Below, in pieces: positions 32,204 through 41,769 of a stretch of 64,000 nucleotides of DNA. Both the position numbers and the translations under genes were made by a program. The first letter of the stretch is position 1, and every line of letters starts with the position of its first letter. The DNA comes from Halomonas binhaiensis. Lineage in GTDB: Bacteria; Pseudomonadota; Gammaproteobacteria; Pseudomonadales; Halomonadaceae. Location: NCBI RefSeq assembly GCF_008329985.2, contig NZ_CP038437.2, positions 1,116,001-1,180,000 of the forward strand, given 5' to 3'. Under the pieces are notes generated by a model. That model was not told the DNA's origin and did no database searches. It saw only the letters and a list, made by a program, of their open reading frames with translations.

Positions 32204-32367
32204 TCAGTAGCGGAATTGGCAGGCAGCGAGAGACCCGGTAGACCTGGAAAATCGAGGGTAGACCGGGTGTCGGGAAACTGTTGAAGCAACCAGATGGATA
32301 CAAGTCTCTCATGACAGGTGTAGCGAAATCAGATAACACCAAGTCGGGGAGATATAATAAACATCGT

Positions 32368-32398
32368 AAAAAGGCTGACATCATTGTCGGCCTTTTTT
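32368..32398 (+). terminator. Terminator after purA
   Basis: Stem AAAAAGGCTGACA (32368-32380) / TGTCGGCCTTTTT (32385-32397) with loop TCAT, containing one G-T pair. The flanking A and T runs make it usable in both directions. Confidence 0.85.
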
Positions 32399-32654
32399 AT
32401 GCGAATCCAGAGAAGAAGGTTCTCTGAATGGATTCAGTAATTTGTCGTTATGTTGCTATGCACAATAATAATACATGTGCCTCTTGTGTCGGTATCCACA
32501 AGAGGTAACACTGATAGGAACGACAAAAAGTAATAGATAGCAAGCGAAACATAATAAGTGGGATTAACGTGCAGCTTGTCGTACTGCTCAGCCAATGATT
32601 GGCTGAGAAGGCTCGCACGTGTCCATACAACGTTGGCCACATGGGAGATCCATA
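32399..32654 (+). promoter_or_regulatory. Long structured leader upstream of pntAB
   Basis: This 256-bp, AT-richer stretch has three hairpins: GAATCC-AGAGAA/TTCTCT-GGATTC (about 32402-32436), CCTCTTGTG/CACAAGAGG (32480-32505), and a 9-bp stem CTCAGCCAA/TTGGCTGAG with a 3-nt loop (32587-32607). The last ends 47 bp before the pntA start. A possible promoter (TTGTCG, 17 bp, ATAATA) lies near 32442-32470. I see no gene in it. Whether the hairpins are operators or an RNA control element cannot be decided from sequence alone. Confidence 0.45.
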
Positions 32655-34226
32655 GTGATAGTTGGAGCACTAAGGGAAAGGTACGAGGGGGAAGCGCGGG
32701 TAGCGTTGACCCCCGAAAGTGCTGGGCAGATTCAGAAACTGGGTCATGAGTGCCTGGTCGAGAGTGGTGCCGGGGAGCTTGCCGGGTTCTCTGATGAAAC
32801 TTATGAGCAGGCTGGCGTTACGGTCGTGGCGAATGCCCAGGCGTTGTTCGATCAGGCCGATGTAGTGGTCAAGGTGCGTGAGCCGAGTCAGCAGGAAGCT
32901 GACCAGCTGCGCAAGGACCAGACGCTGATCAGTTTCTTCTGGCCAGGCCAGAGTGAAGAGATGCTGGAGCGCTGCAAGGAAAAGGGCGCTAATGTCATTG
33001 CCATGGACATGGTGCCGCGGATCTCCCGCGCCCAGAAAATGGATGCTCTGTCTTCCATGGCCAATATTGCCGGGTATCGTGCGGTCATCGAAGCTGGCAA
33101 CCAGTTTGGCCGCTTCTTCACCGGACAGGTTACTGCGGCGGGCAAGGTGCCTCCGGCCAAGGTGCTGGTCATTGGTGCTGGTGTCGCCGGTCTGGCAGCC
33201 ATCGGTACTGCAACCAGCCTGGGAGCCGTGGTGCGTGCTTTCGATGTGCGCCCGGAAGTGGCGGAACAGATCGAGTCGATGGGCGCTGAGTTCCTGTTCC
33301 TGGATTTCGAGGATAGCCAGGATGGCGCTGCGACAGGTGGCTATGCGGCGCCTTCCAGCCCCGAATTCCGCGAGAAGCAACTGGAGTTGTTCCGCCAGCA
33401 GGCTTCGGAAGTGGACATCGTCATTACCACTGCCCTGATCCCGGGCCGTCCTGCGCCGAAGCTGTGGCTGGATGACATGGTCAAGGCCATGAAGCCGGGC
33501 TCCGTGGTCGTCGACCTGGCCGCTGAACGAGGTGGTAACTGTGATGCTACCGTGCCCAACGAGCGCATTGTCACTGACAATGGTGTGGTCGTGGTGGGTT
33601 ACACGGACTTCCCTTCACGCATGGCGACCCAGTCATCACTGCTGTATTCCACCAATATCCGTCATATGTTGACCGATCTGACACCTGAGAAGGACGGCCA
33701 GATCGTGCATGACATGGAAGATGACGTCATCCGTGGTGCTACGGTCACCTACCAGGGTGAAATCACTTTCCCGCCACCGCCTCCCAAGGTTCAGGCGATC
33801 GCAGCAGCGAAGCCCAAACCCAAGGAAAAGGAACTGACCGCGGAAGAGAAGAAGGCGGCGGAACATGCCTCCTTCGTGGCACAGAGCAAGCGCCAGATCG
33901 GCATGCTTGCCGCTGGTGGTGTGCTGATGCTGCTGCTGGGTCAGGTGGCACCGGCTTCTTTCATGCAACATTTCATTGTCTTCGCGCTGTCATGCTTCGT
34001 GGGCTTCCAGGTGATCTGGAACGTCAGCCACTCATTGCATACTCCGTTGATGGCGGTGACCAATGCCATTTCCGGAATCATCGTTCTCGGTGCCGTTCTC
34101 CAGGTAGGATCGGGCAGTTGGCTGGTCACGTTGCTGGCGGGTATCGCGGTGCTGATTGCATCCATCAACATCGTGGGTGGCTTCCTGGTGACACGCCGGA
34201 TGCTGGCCATGTTCCAGAAGTCCTGA
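32655..34226 (+). CDS. pntA: NAD(P) transhydrogenase subunit alpha
   Basis: Proton-translocating transhydrogenase subunit that binds NAD(H) and helps carry protons across the inner membrane. The 523-residue protein is the undivided E. coli type. It has an alanine-dehydrogenase-like domain I (about 1-385) with the Rossmann motif [10 protein letters not shown] near 172, a Lys/Pro-rich linker, and four membrane helices (about 415-515). The start is taken as GTG 32655, giving [20 protein letters not shown], which matches the family N-terminus and has GGGAGA upstream; a GTG at 32619 is also open. pntB follows after 15 bp. Confidence 0.94.
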   Translation: MIVGALRERYEGEARVALTPESAGQIQKLGHECLVESGAGELAGFSDETYEQAGVTVVANAQALFDQADVVVKVREPSQQEADQLRKDQTLISFFWPGQSEEMLERCKEKGANVIAMDMVPRISRAQKMDALSSMANIAGYRAVIEAGNQFGRFFTGQVTAAGKVPPAKVLVIGAGVAGLAAIGTATSLGAVVRAFDVRPEVAEQIESMGAEFLFLDFEDSQDGAATGGYAAPSSPEFREKQLELFRQQASEVDIVITTALIPGRPAPKLWLDDMVKAMKPGSVVVDLAAERGGNCDATVPNERIVTDNGVVVVGYTDFPSRMATQSSLLYSTNIRHMLTDLTPEKDGQIVHDMEDDVIRGATVTYQGEITFPPPPPKVQAIAAAKPKPKEKELTAEEKKAAEHASFVAQSKRQIGMLAAGGVLMLLLGQVAPASFMQHFIVFALSCFVGFQVIWNVSHSLHTPLMAVTNAISGIIVLGAVLQVGSGSWLVTLLAGIAVLIASINIVGGFLVTRRMLAMFQKS

Positions 34227-34241
34227 CCGCGGAGATACGAT

Positions 34242-35684
34242 ATGTTTGGACATCAATTCGTAACTGCCGCGGCAATAGCGGCAAGTGTCCTGTTCATCCT
34301 CTCGCTAGGTGGACTGAGTAATCAGGAAAAGGCCAAGCGAGCAGTATGGTATGGCATCGTCGGTATGGGCCTGGCGGTGTTCTTTACTGCCTTCGGGCCG
34401 GGTATCGGCAGCTATTGGCTGATGCTGCCGATGATGGCCATCGGTGCGGCCATCGGCGTGGTGGTGGCAAAGAAGGTCGAAATGACCGAGATGCCGCAAT
34501 TGGTTGCTGCCCTGCATTCCTTCGTCGGTCTGGCGGCAGTGTTCGTCGGCTGGAACGCCGACCTTGAGCGCGAGCGTGTCCTGTCCATGCGCGCTGCTGG
34601 AGAATCCCTTGATTCCCTGTCGGCCTTCGCCGGGACACTGGCACACAAGACTGCCGCAGAGCTGAGCTTCCTGCAGGTTGAGGTTGTGCTGGGCGTATTC
34701 ATCGGTGCGGTGACATTCACTGGCTCGATCATCGCTTTCGGCAAGCTGGCAGGCAAGATCGACGGCAAGCCCAAGCAGTTCCCGGGCGGTCACTGGCTGA
34801 ATGCAGGTGCGGCGGTACTGTCCTTGCTGCTGGCCATTGCCTACTTCAGTGGCGCAGGCTTCTGGACGTTGCTGCTGATTGCTGCTCTGGCATTCTTCAT
34901 TGGCTGGCATCTGATCCAGGGTATCGGTGGTGCGGACATGCCGGTGGTGGTGTCGATGCTCAACAGCTACTCCGGTTGGGCCGCAGCGGCTATCGGTTTT
35001 ACCCTGTCTAACGATCTGCTGATCGTGACCGGGGCCCTGGTGGGTTCTTCCGGTGCGATTCTGTCGTACATCATGTGCAAGGCGATGAACCGCAAGTTCA
35101 TCAACGTCATCCTGGGTGGCTTTGGTGGCAGCAAGGGCCCGGCAGCCGAGATCGAAGGCGAGCAGATCGCCATCGACTCCGGAGGCGTGTCCGCTGCGCT
35201 GAATGATGCTGACAGTGTCATCATCGTTCCCGGATATGGCATGGCGGTGGCCCAGGCGCAGAACGCTGTCAGCGACCTGGTACGCAAGCTGCGTGCGGCA
35301 GGCAAGGAAGTGCGCTTCGGTATTCACCCGGTAGCGGGGCGCTTGCCTGGCCACATGAACGTGCTGCTGGCCGAAGCCAGGGTGCCGTATGATATCGTGC
35401 TGGAAATGGATGAGATCAACGATGACTTTGCCTCCACGGACGTGGTCATCGTCATTGGCTCCAACGACATCGTCAACCCGGCCGCCCAGGAAGATCCCAA
35501 CAGCCCCATTGCAGGGATGCCGGTACTGAAGGTGTGGGAAGCCAAGCAGGTGTTCGTGAGCAAGCGTGGTCAGGGAACGGGATACTCCGGTATCGAGAAC
35601 CCGCTGTTCTACAAGGAGAATACCCGCATGTTCTATGGCGATGCCCGCGAGAGTATCGACTCTTTGCTGTCCTTGATCGACTAG
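34242..35684 (+). CDS. pntB: NAD(P) transhydrogenase subunit beta
   Basis: Membrane and NADP(H)-binding subunit of the proton-driven transhydrogenase, which makes NADPH from NADH. The 480-residue protein has about nine membrane helices in the first 270 residues. Domain III follows, with [14 protein letters not shown] near 325, [21 protein letters not shown] near 365 and [10 protein letters not shown] near 407. It ends [15 protein letters not shown]. The start is preceded by GGAGATAC. It is cotranscribed with pntA and ends at a terminator. Confidence 0.96.
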   Translation: MFGHQFVTAAAIAASVLFILSLGGLSNQEKAKRAVWYGIVGMGLAVFFTAFGPGIGSYWLMLPMMAIGAAIGVVVAKKVEMTEMPQLVAALHSFVGLAAVFVGWNADLERERVLSMRAAGESLDSLSAFAGTLAHKTAAELSFLQVEVVLGVFIGAVTFTGSIIAFGKLAGKIDGKPKQFPGGHWLNAGAAVLSLLLAIAYFSGAGFWTLLLIAALAFFIGWHLIQGIGGADMPVVVSMLNSYSGWAAAAIGFTLSNDLLIVTGALVGSSGAILSYIMCKAMNRKFINVILGGFGGSKGPAAEIEGEQIAIDSGGVSAALNDADSVIIVPGYGMAVAQAQNAVSDLVRKLRAAGKEVRFGIHPVAGRLPGHMNVLLAEARVPYDIVLEMDEINDDFASTDVVIVIGSNDIVNPAAQEDPNSPIAGMPVLKVWEAKQVFVSKRGQGTGYSGIENPLFYKENTRMFYGDARESIDSLLSLID

Positions 35685-35736
35685 TTGCCGTCGTTCGACG
35701 GGTACCAGCGTCATCAATTGCAGTATGTCCTGATGG

Positions 35737-35762
35737 AAACGCCCCTTGCGAGGGGCGTTTTT
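35737..35762 (+). terminator. Terminator after pntB
   Basis: A 10-bp stem AAACGCCCCT (35737-35746) / AGGGGCGTTT (35751-35760) with a TGCG tetraloop and further T residues. It ends pntAB 41 bp before gpsA. Confidence 0.85.
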
Positions 35763-35802
35763 CGTTACAATCCGTACAGGACATTCTTGGGTTGGAGACA
35801 GT

Positions 35803-36882
35803 ATGACTGATGAGCGCATGACGGTAGCGGTTCTGGGCGGTGGTAGCTTCGGCACGGCGCTGGCCAGCATCGCAGCGGACAATGGTTGCGAAGTGCACCA
35901 ATGGTTGCGTGATGCCTCCCTGGTGGAAAGCATCAACCGCGATCATCGCAACCCGAGCTATCTGCCAGATTACGTCATCAATTCCGCGGTGGTGGCTTCG
36001 ACTGACATGAGCAAGGTACTGGACGGCGCCGATGTCGTTCTGGTGGCCATTCCATCGAAGGCTTTTGCTGACGTCGTACGACAGGCGCGCCCCTGGCTCA
36101 AGCCGGAGCAGACTCTGGTCAGTACGACCAAGGGAATTCAGGAAGATGGCTTCAAGCTGATGAGCCAGATTCTCGAGGATGAAACCGGCTTTTCCCATGT
36201 CGGGGTGCTGTCTGGACCCAACCTGGCCTCGGAAGTGGCCGACAAGCAACTCACCGCCACAGTGATTGCCAGCCAGGATGCCACGACGCGTTCACGTATC
36301 CAGGCTGCCCTGGGGTGTGATTATTTTCGCGTGTATGCCAGCAACGATCGCTATGGTGTCGAGCTGGGTGGCGCACTGAAGAATATCTATGCCATTGCGG
36401 CTGGCATGGCGGCCGCTCTGGGCATGGGAGAAAACACGCGAAGCATGTTGATGACCCGGGCCTTGGCCGAGATGAGTCGTTTTGCCGTGGCTCGGGGCGC
36501 CAATCCCATGACATTCCTTGGCCTGGCTGGGGTGGGGGATCTTATTGTGACATGCTCATCCCAATTGTCGCGCAACTATCGGGTCGGCTACGCCCTGGGG
36601 CAGGGCAAGGCGCTGGATGAGGCAGTGGAATCCCTGGGGCAGGTAGCGGAAGGCGTCAACACAGTTCGCCTGGTGCGCGATAAGGCGCGTGAGGACAATG
36701 TCTACATGCCGCTGGCCGAGGGGCTTTTCCAGGTGTTGTTCGAGGGCGTGCCAGCCCGGGAGATGGCAAAGCTGCTGATGCGTGGCGAACAGAGCAGCGA
36801 TGTGGAATTCGTACTGCCTCGCGAGCATGTGCAGCAGGACCAGCGACAGGCAGAAAACCCAGGGGAGCGAAGCGATGGCTGA
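35803..36882 (+). CDS. gpsA: Glycerol-3-phosphate dehydrogenase [NAD(P)+]
   Basis: Reduces dihydroxyacetone phosphate to sn-glycerol 3-phosphate for phospholipid synthesis. The 359-residue protein has the Rossmann motif [12 protein letters not shown] near 10, [11 protein letters not shown] near 140, the catalytic lysine in [13 protein letters not shown] near 190, and [12 protein letters not shown] near 245. ATG 35803 follows TTGGAGA; the upstream open frame overlaps the terminator. The stop overlaps the sixA start by 8 bp. Its product also links to the GlpD/GlpF/GlpK genes at the right end. Confidence 0.96.
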   Translation: MTDERMTVAVLGGGSFGTALASIAADNGCEVHQWLRDASLVESINRDHRNPSYLPDYVINSAVVASTDMSKVLDGADVVLVAIPSKAFADVVRQARPWLKPEQTLVSTTKGIQEDGFKLMSQILEDETGFSHVGVLSGPNLASEVADKQLTATVIASQDATTRSRIQAALGCDYFRVYASNDRYGVELGGALKNIYAIAAGMAAALGMGENTRSMLMTRALAEMSRFAVARGANPMTFLGLAGVGDLIVTCSSQLSRNYRVGYALGQGKALDEAVESLGQVAEGVNTVRLVRDKAREDNVYMPLAEGLFQVLFEGVPAREMAKLLMRGEQSSDVEFVLPREHVQQDQRQAENPGERSDG

Positions 36883-37375
36883 ACCCTTGTTGATCATGCG
36901 TCATGGCCAGGCGGAGCCAGGTTTTCCTGACCCTGATCGGCGCCTGTCCAGGAAAGGTGAGAAGGAGGCCCGTCGCATGGGACGTTGGCTGGCCAAGCGC
37001 AAGGACCTGGATGTCGCACGTTTGCGCCTTGTTGCCAGCCCATACGTGCGTGCCCAGCAGACCGCGGCCCTGGTGGCGGATGCCCTGGCCGACAGGTCAG
37101 GGAGCGAGCCTGATATCGACACCCTCGAACTGATCACTCCGGATGATTCTCCCCAGGTCGTCATCGATTGGCTGCTGGGCGAGGATGATGATTGTCCGTT
37201 GATACTGGTCAGTCATATGCCGCTGGTTGCAGCACTCACCGGCATGCTGATCGAAGGGCGCAATGATGCCGGCATCGGCTTTTCCACGGCCGCCATTGCT
37301 GAGTTGCACGCTGATGTACGTGCTGCCGGTTGCTCGCGCCTTGTCGGTCTGATGACACCATCGCAGTTGAAATGA
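36875..37375 (+). CDS. sixA: Phosphohistidine phosphatase SixA
   Basis: Histidine-phosphatase family protein. In E. coli SixA dephosphorylates phosphohistidine on PtsN-system and ArcB-type Hpt partners. The 166-residue product has the RHGQ motif at residues 8-11, the second arginine in [10 protein letters not shown] near 55, and the second histidine in LVSHMPLV near 113. ATG 36875 has GGGGAG upstream and overlaps gpsA, an arrangement also seen in pseudomonads. The exact partner here is unknown. Confidence 0.9.
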   Translation: MAEPLLIMRHGQAEPGFPDPDRRLSRKGEKEARRMGRWLAKRKDLDVARLRLVASPYVRAQQTAALVADALADRSGSEPDIDTLELITPDDSPQVVIDWLLGEDDDCPLILVSHMPLVAALTGMLIEGRNDAGIGFSTAAIAELHADVRAAGCSRLVGLMTPSQLK

Positions 37376-37418
37376 GCCGTCGCAGCTGAAATGAGCCGTT
37401 GCTGAACAGGAGAACCCG

Positions 37419-37733
37419 ATGGGCTATATCGTCAATAACCGGATCTATGTGAACCCTGGTTTCGAAGAAGAGTTCGAAGCACGTTTTCGTGCCCGGGTCG
37501 GCCAGATCGACAAGCAGCCTGGCTTTGTTGCCATGCGCGTATTGCGCCCCATGGGCAACCAGGCGCCCTATGTCGTCGAAACCGAATGGGAAAGCCAGGA
37601 TGCCTTTCGTGCCTGGGTAGGCAGTGAAGACTTCAAGCTTGCCCATGCCAACCCACTGCCCAAGGAAGCCACCCGAGAAGGAGGTGGCCTGGAACAGTTC
37701 GAGGTGGTAGTGGGGACGGAATCCAGGGGCTGA
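37419..37733 (+). CDS. Antibiotic biosynthesis monooxygenase (ABM) domain protein
   Basis: A 104-residue single-domain protein of the ferredoxin-like ABM fold. It opens MGYIVNNRIYVNPGFEEEFEARF and has GFVAMRVLRP and the Trp-containing strand YVVETEWESQDAFRAW in the middle. Some relatives degrade heme (IsdG/HmoB) and others are quinone monooxygenases. I cannot choose between these from sequence, so no substrate is assigned. The start follows AGGAGA. A MITE-like element begins 13 bp after the stop. Confidence 0.8.
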   Translation: MGYIVNNRIYVNPGFEEEFEARFRARVGQIDKQPGFVAMRVLRPMGNQAPYVVETEWESQDAFRAWVGSEDFKLAHANPLPKEATREGGGLEQFEVVVGTESRG

Positions 37734-37746
37734 GCAGTGGAACGGC

Positions 37747-37964
37747 CTAGGCTTTGTGTAAAAAGTCGGCGAGCGATGATCAGGCAAGGCGGAATCGATC
37801 GACAAATCGTCAGGAATGGCGATTTGGGCAGCTCCGCTGCTCGTAGAGCGAGCGGCAGGGAGGCCGCGAGTCAAAAAGCAGAGTTTACAGGGTGTAAATG
37901 AGCATTTTGAGATCGCTGCCAACGCAGCATGAGCAAGCGCAGGCACTTTTCGTACAAAGCCTAG
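37747..37964. mobile_element. MITE-like element with CTAGGCTTTGT terminal inverted repeats
   Basis: A 218-bp gene-free stretch is bounded by CTAGGCTTTGT (37747-37757) and its reverse complement (37954-37964). Weaker pairing continues inward (TAAAAAGT versus CGAAAAGT). If the outer CTAG is a duplicated target, the termini start GGCTTTGT. A 4-bp YTAR target is a habit of the IS5 group, so this may be a non-autonomous relative; that link is inference. It contains the near-palindrome GTTTACA/TGTAAAT and no open frame of note. The right end overlaps the stop codon of the AEC permease gene. Confidence 0.75.
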
Positions 37965-38917
37965 ATCAGTCCACTGACCCGAAGTACAAACACCCCGGCC
38001 GTTACCGTGATGCTGGCCAGGAGTGTTGTCAGGGCGATGATGTTGGCAGTCAGCGTTTCGCCACCACCCATGGCCTTGGCCATGACGAAGGCTGCAGCCG
38101 CGGTGGGGCTGGCGAAGAACAGGAACAGCACACCCAGCTCCCGTCCTTCGAAACCGCATGCCCATGCCAGCCAGGTCGCGACCGCCGGAATGACCACCAT
38201 CTTGGCGATACTGGCACTGAACGTGGTGCGATATCCCTGGCGCAGGGCTCGGGTGGAAAGGGTCGCGCCGATGCAGATCAAGGCCAGAGGCAGGGTCAGT
38301 GAGGCGAAGTAATGGCCGCTGGTGTCCAGCCACTTGGGCAGGTTGATATCAAGGATAGCCAGCGGGATGGCGGCCAGCACAGACAGAATCAACGGGTTAT
38401 GCAGGATATGGCGAAAGATGCTGGCCCAATCCACCCCGGTGCCATCCTGGCGTTCCTGGTAAGTAGCCAGGGCGATCACCGACAGCACGTTATAGCTCAG
38501 TATCACCACCCCCAGCAGCAGGCCTCCTGTCGAAAGACCAGCGTTACCATACATTCCCGCCGCCAGTGCCAGTCCGACAATACCGGCATTGCCCCGGAAG
38601 GCCCCCTGGATATAGATGCCACGCAGTGGTCGTTTCACTCGCAGAATGGCCCAGCCCCAGCAAGCCAGGAAGCTGGCCAACGTGGCCAGGGCAAAGAACC
38701 CCAATAGCCAAGGGTTGAACGTCGTATCGAGGTCGGCATTCAGCAGGCTGAGGAAGATCAGTGTCGGCAAGGTGCCACGAAATACCAGTCTGGAGGCGGT
38801 GTTGACGAAGGTCTGGTCGATCCACTTCAAGCGCTTGAGACCGATACCGATAAAGACCATGGCGAAGACGGGCAGGGTGATATTGAGGGTGGCGAGAAAG
38901 ATATCGAGGAGCGACAT
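37961..38917 (-). CDS. AEC-family (auxin efflux carrier-like) permease
   Basis: The 318-residue inner-membrane protein has about ten predicted helices in two halves, as in AEC transporters. Recognisable features are GFRGNAGIVGLALA-like sequence in the first half (FRGNAGIVGLAL) and FASPTAAAAFVMAKAMGG in the second. Members carry malate, other dicarboxylates or unknown organic anions; the substrate is not predictable. It is divergent from the aldarate operon, with 272 bp between starts, so it might export or import related acids. The TAG stop is formed by the CTAG end of the MITE-like element, so the original C-terminus may have been altered. Confidence 0.85.
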   Translation of the reverse strand: MSLLDIFLATLNITLPVFAMVFIGIGLKRLKWIDQTFVNTASRLVFRGTLPTLIFLSLLNADLDTTFNPWLLGFFALATLASFLACWGWAILRVKRPLRGIYIQGAFRGNAGIVGLALAAGMYGNAGLSTGGLLLGVVILSYNVLSVIALATYQERQDGTGVDWASIFRHILHNPLILSVLAAIPLAILDINLPKWLDTSGHYFASLTLPLALICIGATLSTRALRQGYRTTFSASIAKMVVIPAVATWLAWACGFEGRELGVLFLFFASPTAAAAFVMAKAMGGGETLTANIIALTTLLASITVTAGVFVLRVSGLI

Positions 38918-39189
38918 TCCGCTGTCCTGGAGGTAAGGCCGACCTCTTTGTTCACGACCTGACGAGATCGTTTCCAGATGCTGTCAGTAGTGATCGGGAA
39001 GGCAGGGTGGTGGTTAAACTTTGGTCTAAATCTACCATATCGTCTCTTGTCAGTCAGTTTCAGGATGGCTAGTTTATCATTTGTATGATGTATGACATTG
39101 AGGCTATCAAGGGATGCGCAGCCACTCATGCGCGTGTCTCCTCCTGGCTTCATGTTCCCACATAGAACAGGTGAGATGAGGGCTATCAG
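38918..39189. promoter_or_regulatory. Divergent promoter region of the aldarate operon
   Basis: The spacer between the AEC permease and kdgD holds the inverted repeat ATCAT-TTGT-ATGAT (39076-39089), immediately followed by a similar GATGTATGACAT. The spacing and composition resemble sites of FadR-type GntR regulators, but no such regulator gene is in the window. No promoter boxes are convincing. Confidence 0.35.
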
Positions 39190-40107
39190 GTGAGTTTTAC
39201 ACGCGAACAAGTCAAACAGGCCATTGGCGATGGGTTGCTGTCATTTCCGGTGACAGATTTCGATGATCAGGGTCGCTTTGACGCTGACAGCTATCGTGCG
39301 CGCCTGGAGTGGTTCATCAGCCACGACATTTCCGCCGTGTTCGTTGCGGGGGGGACAGGGGAGTTCTTTAGCCTGTCTGTCGACGACTTCCGGGAAGTGG
39401 TGCGTCTGGCCGTGAAGACTGTCGCCGGCAAGATTCCGGTGATTGCCAGCGCCGGCCTTAGCGTGGCCACCGCTTCCACCTTTGCCCAAATTGCCGAGGA
39501 AGAGGGCGCCGACGGCATTCTGTTGATGCCCCCTTATCTGACCGAGTGTCCTCAGGATGGCCTGGTCGAGTATGCCCGTCAGATCTGTGATTCCACTTCT
39601 GTCAGCGTGATCTATTACAACCGTGGCAATGGCGTGATGAATGCACGCTCCGTGCAGCGCTTGGCCGATGCCTGTCCGAACCTGATTGGTCTCAAGGATG
39701 GCAAGGGCGATATGCAGGCCCTGAACCGTATCATCAAGTCCGTTGGTGAGCGGCTCAGCTATGTCGGAGGGGTACCCACGGCAGAGATCATGGCAGAAGC
39801 CTATCTCGCGGTGGGTGTGAATACCTACTCATCCGCTGTCTTCAACTTCGTGCCTGACATGGCGGTAACGTTCTACAAGGCACTGCGTGCAGGAGACTCT
39901 GACACGGTGCGCAAGATTTCCCGTGAGTTCTTCCTGCCCTTTGTCGATCTGCGTGACAACAAGTCCGGCTATGCCGTGAGTCTGATCAAGGAAGGCACCA
40001 AGCTGATTGGCCGTCCTTCCGGTAGCGTACGCGCCCCGTTGGAGATGCCGGATGCCGAGGAAAGTGCCCGCCTTGCGCAGTTGATCGAGCGTGCCAGGAG
40101 CTTCTGA
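39190..40107 (+). CDS. kdgD: 5-dehydro-4-deoxyglucarate dehydratase
   Basis: Decarboxylating dehydratase that turns 5-keto-4-deoxy-D-glucarate into 2-oxoglutarate semialdehyde, CO2 and water. The 305-residue protein is a DapA/NAL-type TIM barrel. It has GGTGEFFSLS near 54, YYNRGNGVM near 137 and the Schiff-base lysine in GLKDGKGD near 170. GTG 39190 is preceded by GAGGGC. It is the first gene of a run of seven plus-strand genes that covers uptake and all steps to 2-oxoglutarate. This route replaces the GarL/GarR route of E. coli. Confidence 0.94.
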   Translation: MSFTREQVKQAIGDGLLSFPVTDFDDQGRFDADSYRARLEWFISHDISAVFVAGGTGEFFSLSVDDFREVVRLAVKTVAGKIPVIASAGLSVATASTFAQIAEEEGADGILLMPPYLTECPQDGLVEYARQICDSTSVSVIYYNRGNGVMNARSVQRLADACPNLIGLKDGKGDMQALNRIIKSVGERLSYVGGVPTAEIMAEAYLAVGVNTYSSAVFNFVPDMAVTFYKALRAGDSDTVRKISREFFLPFVDLRDNKSGYAVSLIKEGTKLIGRPSGSVRAPLEMPDAEESARLAQLIERARSF

Positions 40108-40171
40108 GCATTCGCGTAACGACCCATATCATCAATAACACCAATAACAACGATCGTTTGAGAGGTGAAAG

Positions 40172-41230
40172 ATGAGCACGCCCAAGAATCCTTTTGCATT
40201 TGGCATGGTCGCATCTGTACTTGCTGCAACACTGGCCCTGGGGGCTGGTGTTGCCATGGCGGCAGATGGTCCTCTGCGCGGTAATGTACGTGTCGTGATC
40301 GGCTCCAGCTCCACTGGCGGCGATACCTACCAGAATTCTTCCATCGTGGTGGACAAGCTGGCCGACAAGCTGGGGGTTCGCATGAAGGTCGATGCGGTAG
40401 GGGTGAGTGCCGCCTATCGTGCGCTGGATCGTGATCCGCGTGGCAATACCCTGATGATCTTCCATGATCAGTCCTACCTCGGCCACCTCTACGGCGTGGA
40501 AGGTTACAAGGATCCCTTCGAGAACTATACCGTCGGTCCGACCATTGCCATCAACCCAGGCAATGCCTATCTGGTTCCCAAGGACTCTCCCTACCAGACG
40601 CTCGATGACATCATCGAGGCAGTCGGCAATGGCACAACAGTTCGAGTCGCGATCCAACCGGGCGGTGTCTCGGAAATCGGCTATACCGCACTCAAGAATG
40701 CCATTCGCATTGAGCATCCCGGCAAGGAAGACAACCTGGTGGCGGTCAATACCGGTTCTCAGGCGGACAAGAACCAGCTGCTGTTCGATGACCAGGCCGA
40801 TCTGATCAATGGTTCCGTGCAGGCCAACGAGCAATACACACGCTTGCCGGAGGACGATCAGAAGGCCATGCGCTTCGTCTGGTTGACGGCCCGGCACGAC
40901 ACTATCCAGCAGGCACCGGAAAGCGGCCTCGGCGAAACCGACCGCGAGACTCTGCTGCAGTATGTGGAACCCAATGTCAGCGTGACCATGGGAGATGAAG
41001 ACTTCACCTTCGATAAGGAGTTCTTCTTCCTCTACAACAAGGACATGGATCCAGCGATTGTCGAGCAGATCGACGCCACGCTGGAAGAGATCTATGCCGA
41101 AGGGGAAATCCAGGAAGAACAGAAGAAATCCTTCTTCATCCCGGACTTCATGCCTTCAGATGAGGCCCAGGCCCATCTCAAGGAAAAGGCGTCTCGCTAC
41201 GAAGACATCATCGACAGCCTCAAAAAGTAA
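40172..41230 (+). CDS. TctC-type substrate-binding protein (aldarate uptake)
   Basis: Periplasmic binding protein of a tripartite tricarboxylate transporter. The 352-residue product has a signal peptide (about 1-31, cleavage after AMA). The mature part starts with the strand VRVVIGSSSTGGDTYQNSSIVV and contains the family binding-site stretch ALDRDPRGNTLMIFHDQ. Context with kdgD, garD and gudD points to galactarate or glucarate as ligand. It is somewhat divergent from classical TctC proteins. A hairpin follows before tctB, which may favour expression of the binding protein. Confidence 0.87.
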   Translation: MSTPKNPFAFGMVASVLAATLALGAGVAMAADGPLRGNVRVVIGSSSTGGDTYQNSSIVVDKLADKLGVRMKVDAVGVSAAYRALDRDPRGNTLMIFHDQSYLGHLYGVEGYKDPFENYTVGPTIAINPGNAYLVPKDSPYQTLDDIIEAVGNGTTVRVAIQPGGVSEIGYTALKNAIRIEHPGKEDNLVAVNTGSQADKNQLLFDDQADLINGSVQANEQYTRLPEDDQKAMRFVWLTARHDTIQQAPESGLGETDRETLLQYVEPNVSVTMGDEDFTFDKEFFFLYNKDMDPAIVEQIDATLEEIYAEGEIQEEQKKSFFIPDFMPSDEAQAHLKEKASRYEDIIDSLKK

Positions 41231-41251
41231 GCGGGGGCTCTTCTCTGGTAC

Positions 41252-41284
41252 GGGAAAGGCGCGGCCAAGGCTGGCGCTTTTCCC
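41252..41284 (+). other. Intra-operon hairpin between tctC and tctB
   Basis: GGGAAAGGCGC (41252-41262) pairs with GCGCTTTTCCC (41274-41284) over 11 bp with one G-T pair and an 11-nt loop. There is no proper T-tract. Such structures after a binding-protein gene often protect the upstream message or partly stop transcription. Confidence 0.6.
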
Positions 41285-41308
41285 TGTCGATGCCCTCCCG
41301 GAGTCACT

Positions 41309-41752
41309 ATGGAATCCGTGCAGTCTTCCTTGTTCAACGTCTCGATTGATTTCGGGACCTCGCACTTGTTCTTTCCGCACATCATCCACTGGATTCTGGC
41401 GATTCTGTTTGCCTTCATCCTGGTGCTGAAAGTCCTGCCTTTCCTTGCCGCGGTCAGGCGTGGAGAGCGTACGCTTCCCATCATCGGGGAGCCGATGCAT
41501 GTCAGCATGTTCATCGGAACGCTGGTTCTGATAGCGGCATATTTCTATCTGATGGGAGTGATCGGTGAGCTGTTTCCGTACACCGGGCTTGGTTTCCTGT
41601 TCACCTCCATTGTCTTTGTATTCCTCATGTCGTTGATGTTCATGGGCAGAAAATCCAGGCGCAAGGTCATCACTGCTCTGATCAATGCCATCGTCGCGCC
41701 CACTCTGGCCTGGTTCATTCTGGGCAAGCTGTTCTACATCACCTTGCCCTGA
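41309..41752 (+). CDS. TctB-type small membrane subunit
   Basis: Small membrane component of the tripartite tricarboxylate transporter. The 147-residue protein has four predicted helices (about 27-46, 66-86, 93-111, 119-140) with an arginine-rich cytoplasmic loop RKSRRK. TctB proteins are poorly conserved, so the assignment rests on size, topology and position between tctC and tctA. It is 78 bp after tctC and 17 bp before tctA. Confidence 0.85.
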   Translation: MESVQSSLFNVSIDFGTSHLFFPHIIHWILAILFAFILVLKVLPFLAAVRRGERTLPIIGEPMHVSMFIGTLVLIAAYFYLMGVIGELFPYTGLGFLFTSIVFVFLMSLMFMGRKSRRKVITALINAIVAPTLAWFILGKLFYITLP

Positions 41753-41769
41753 CGGAGGCGGCTATCATC

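Noticed and set aside
32434..32670. 78-codon minus-strand open frame in the pntAB leader
   Set aside because: It crosses the hairpins and the pntA start, and has no ribosome-binding site or recognisable family.
34305..35936. 543-codon minus-strand open frame opposite pntB
   Set aside because: Histidine- and glutamine-rich shadow of a GC-rich gene, with no family features.
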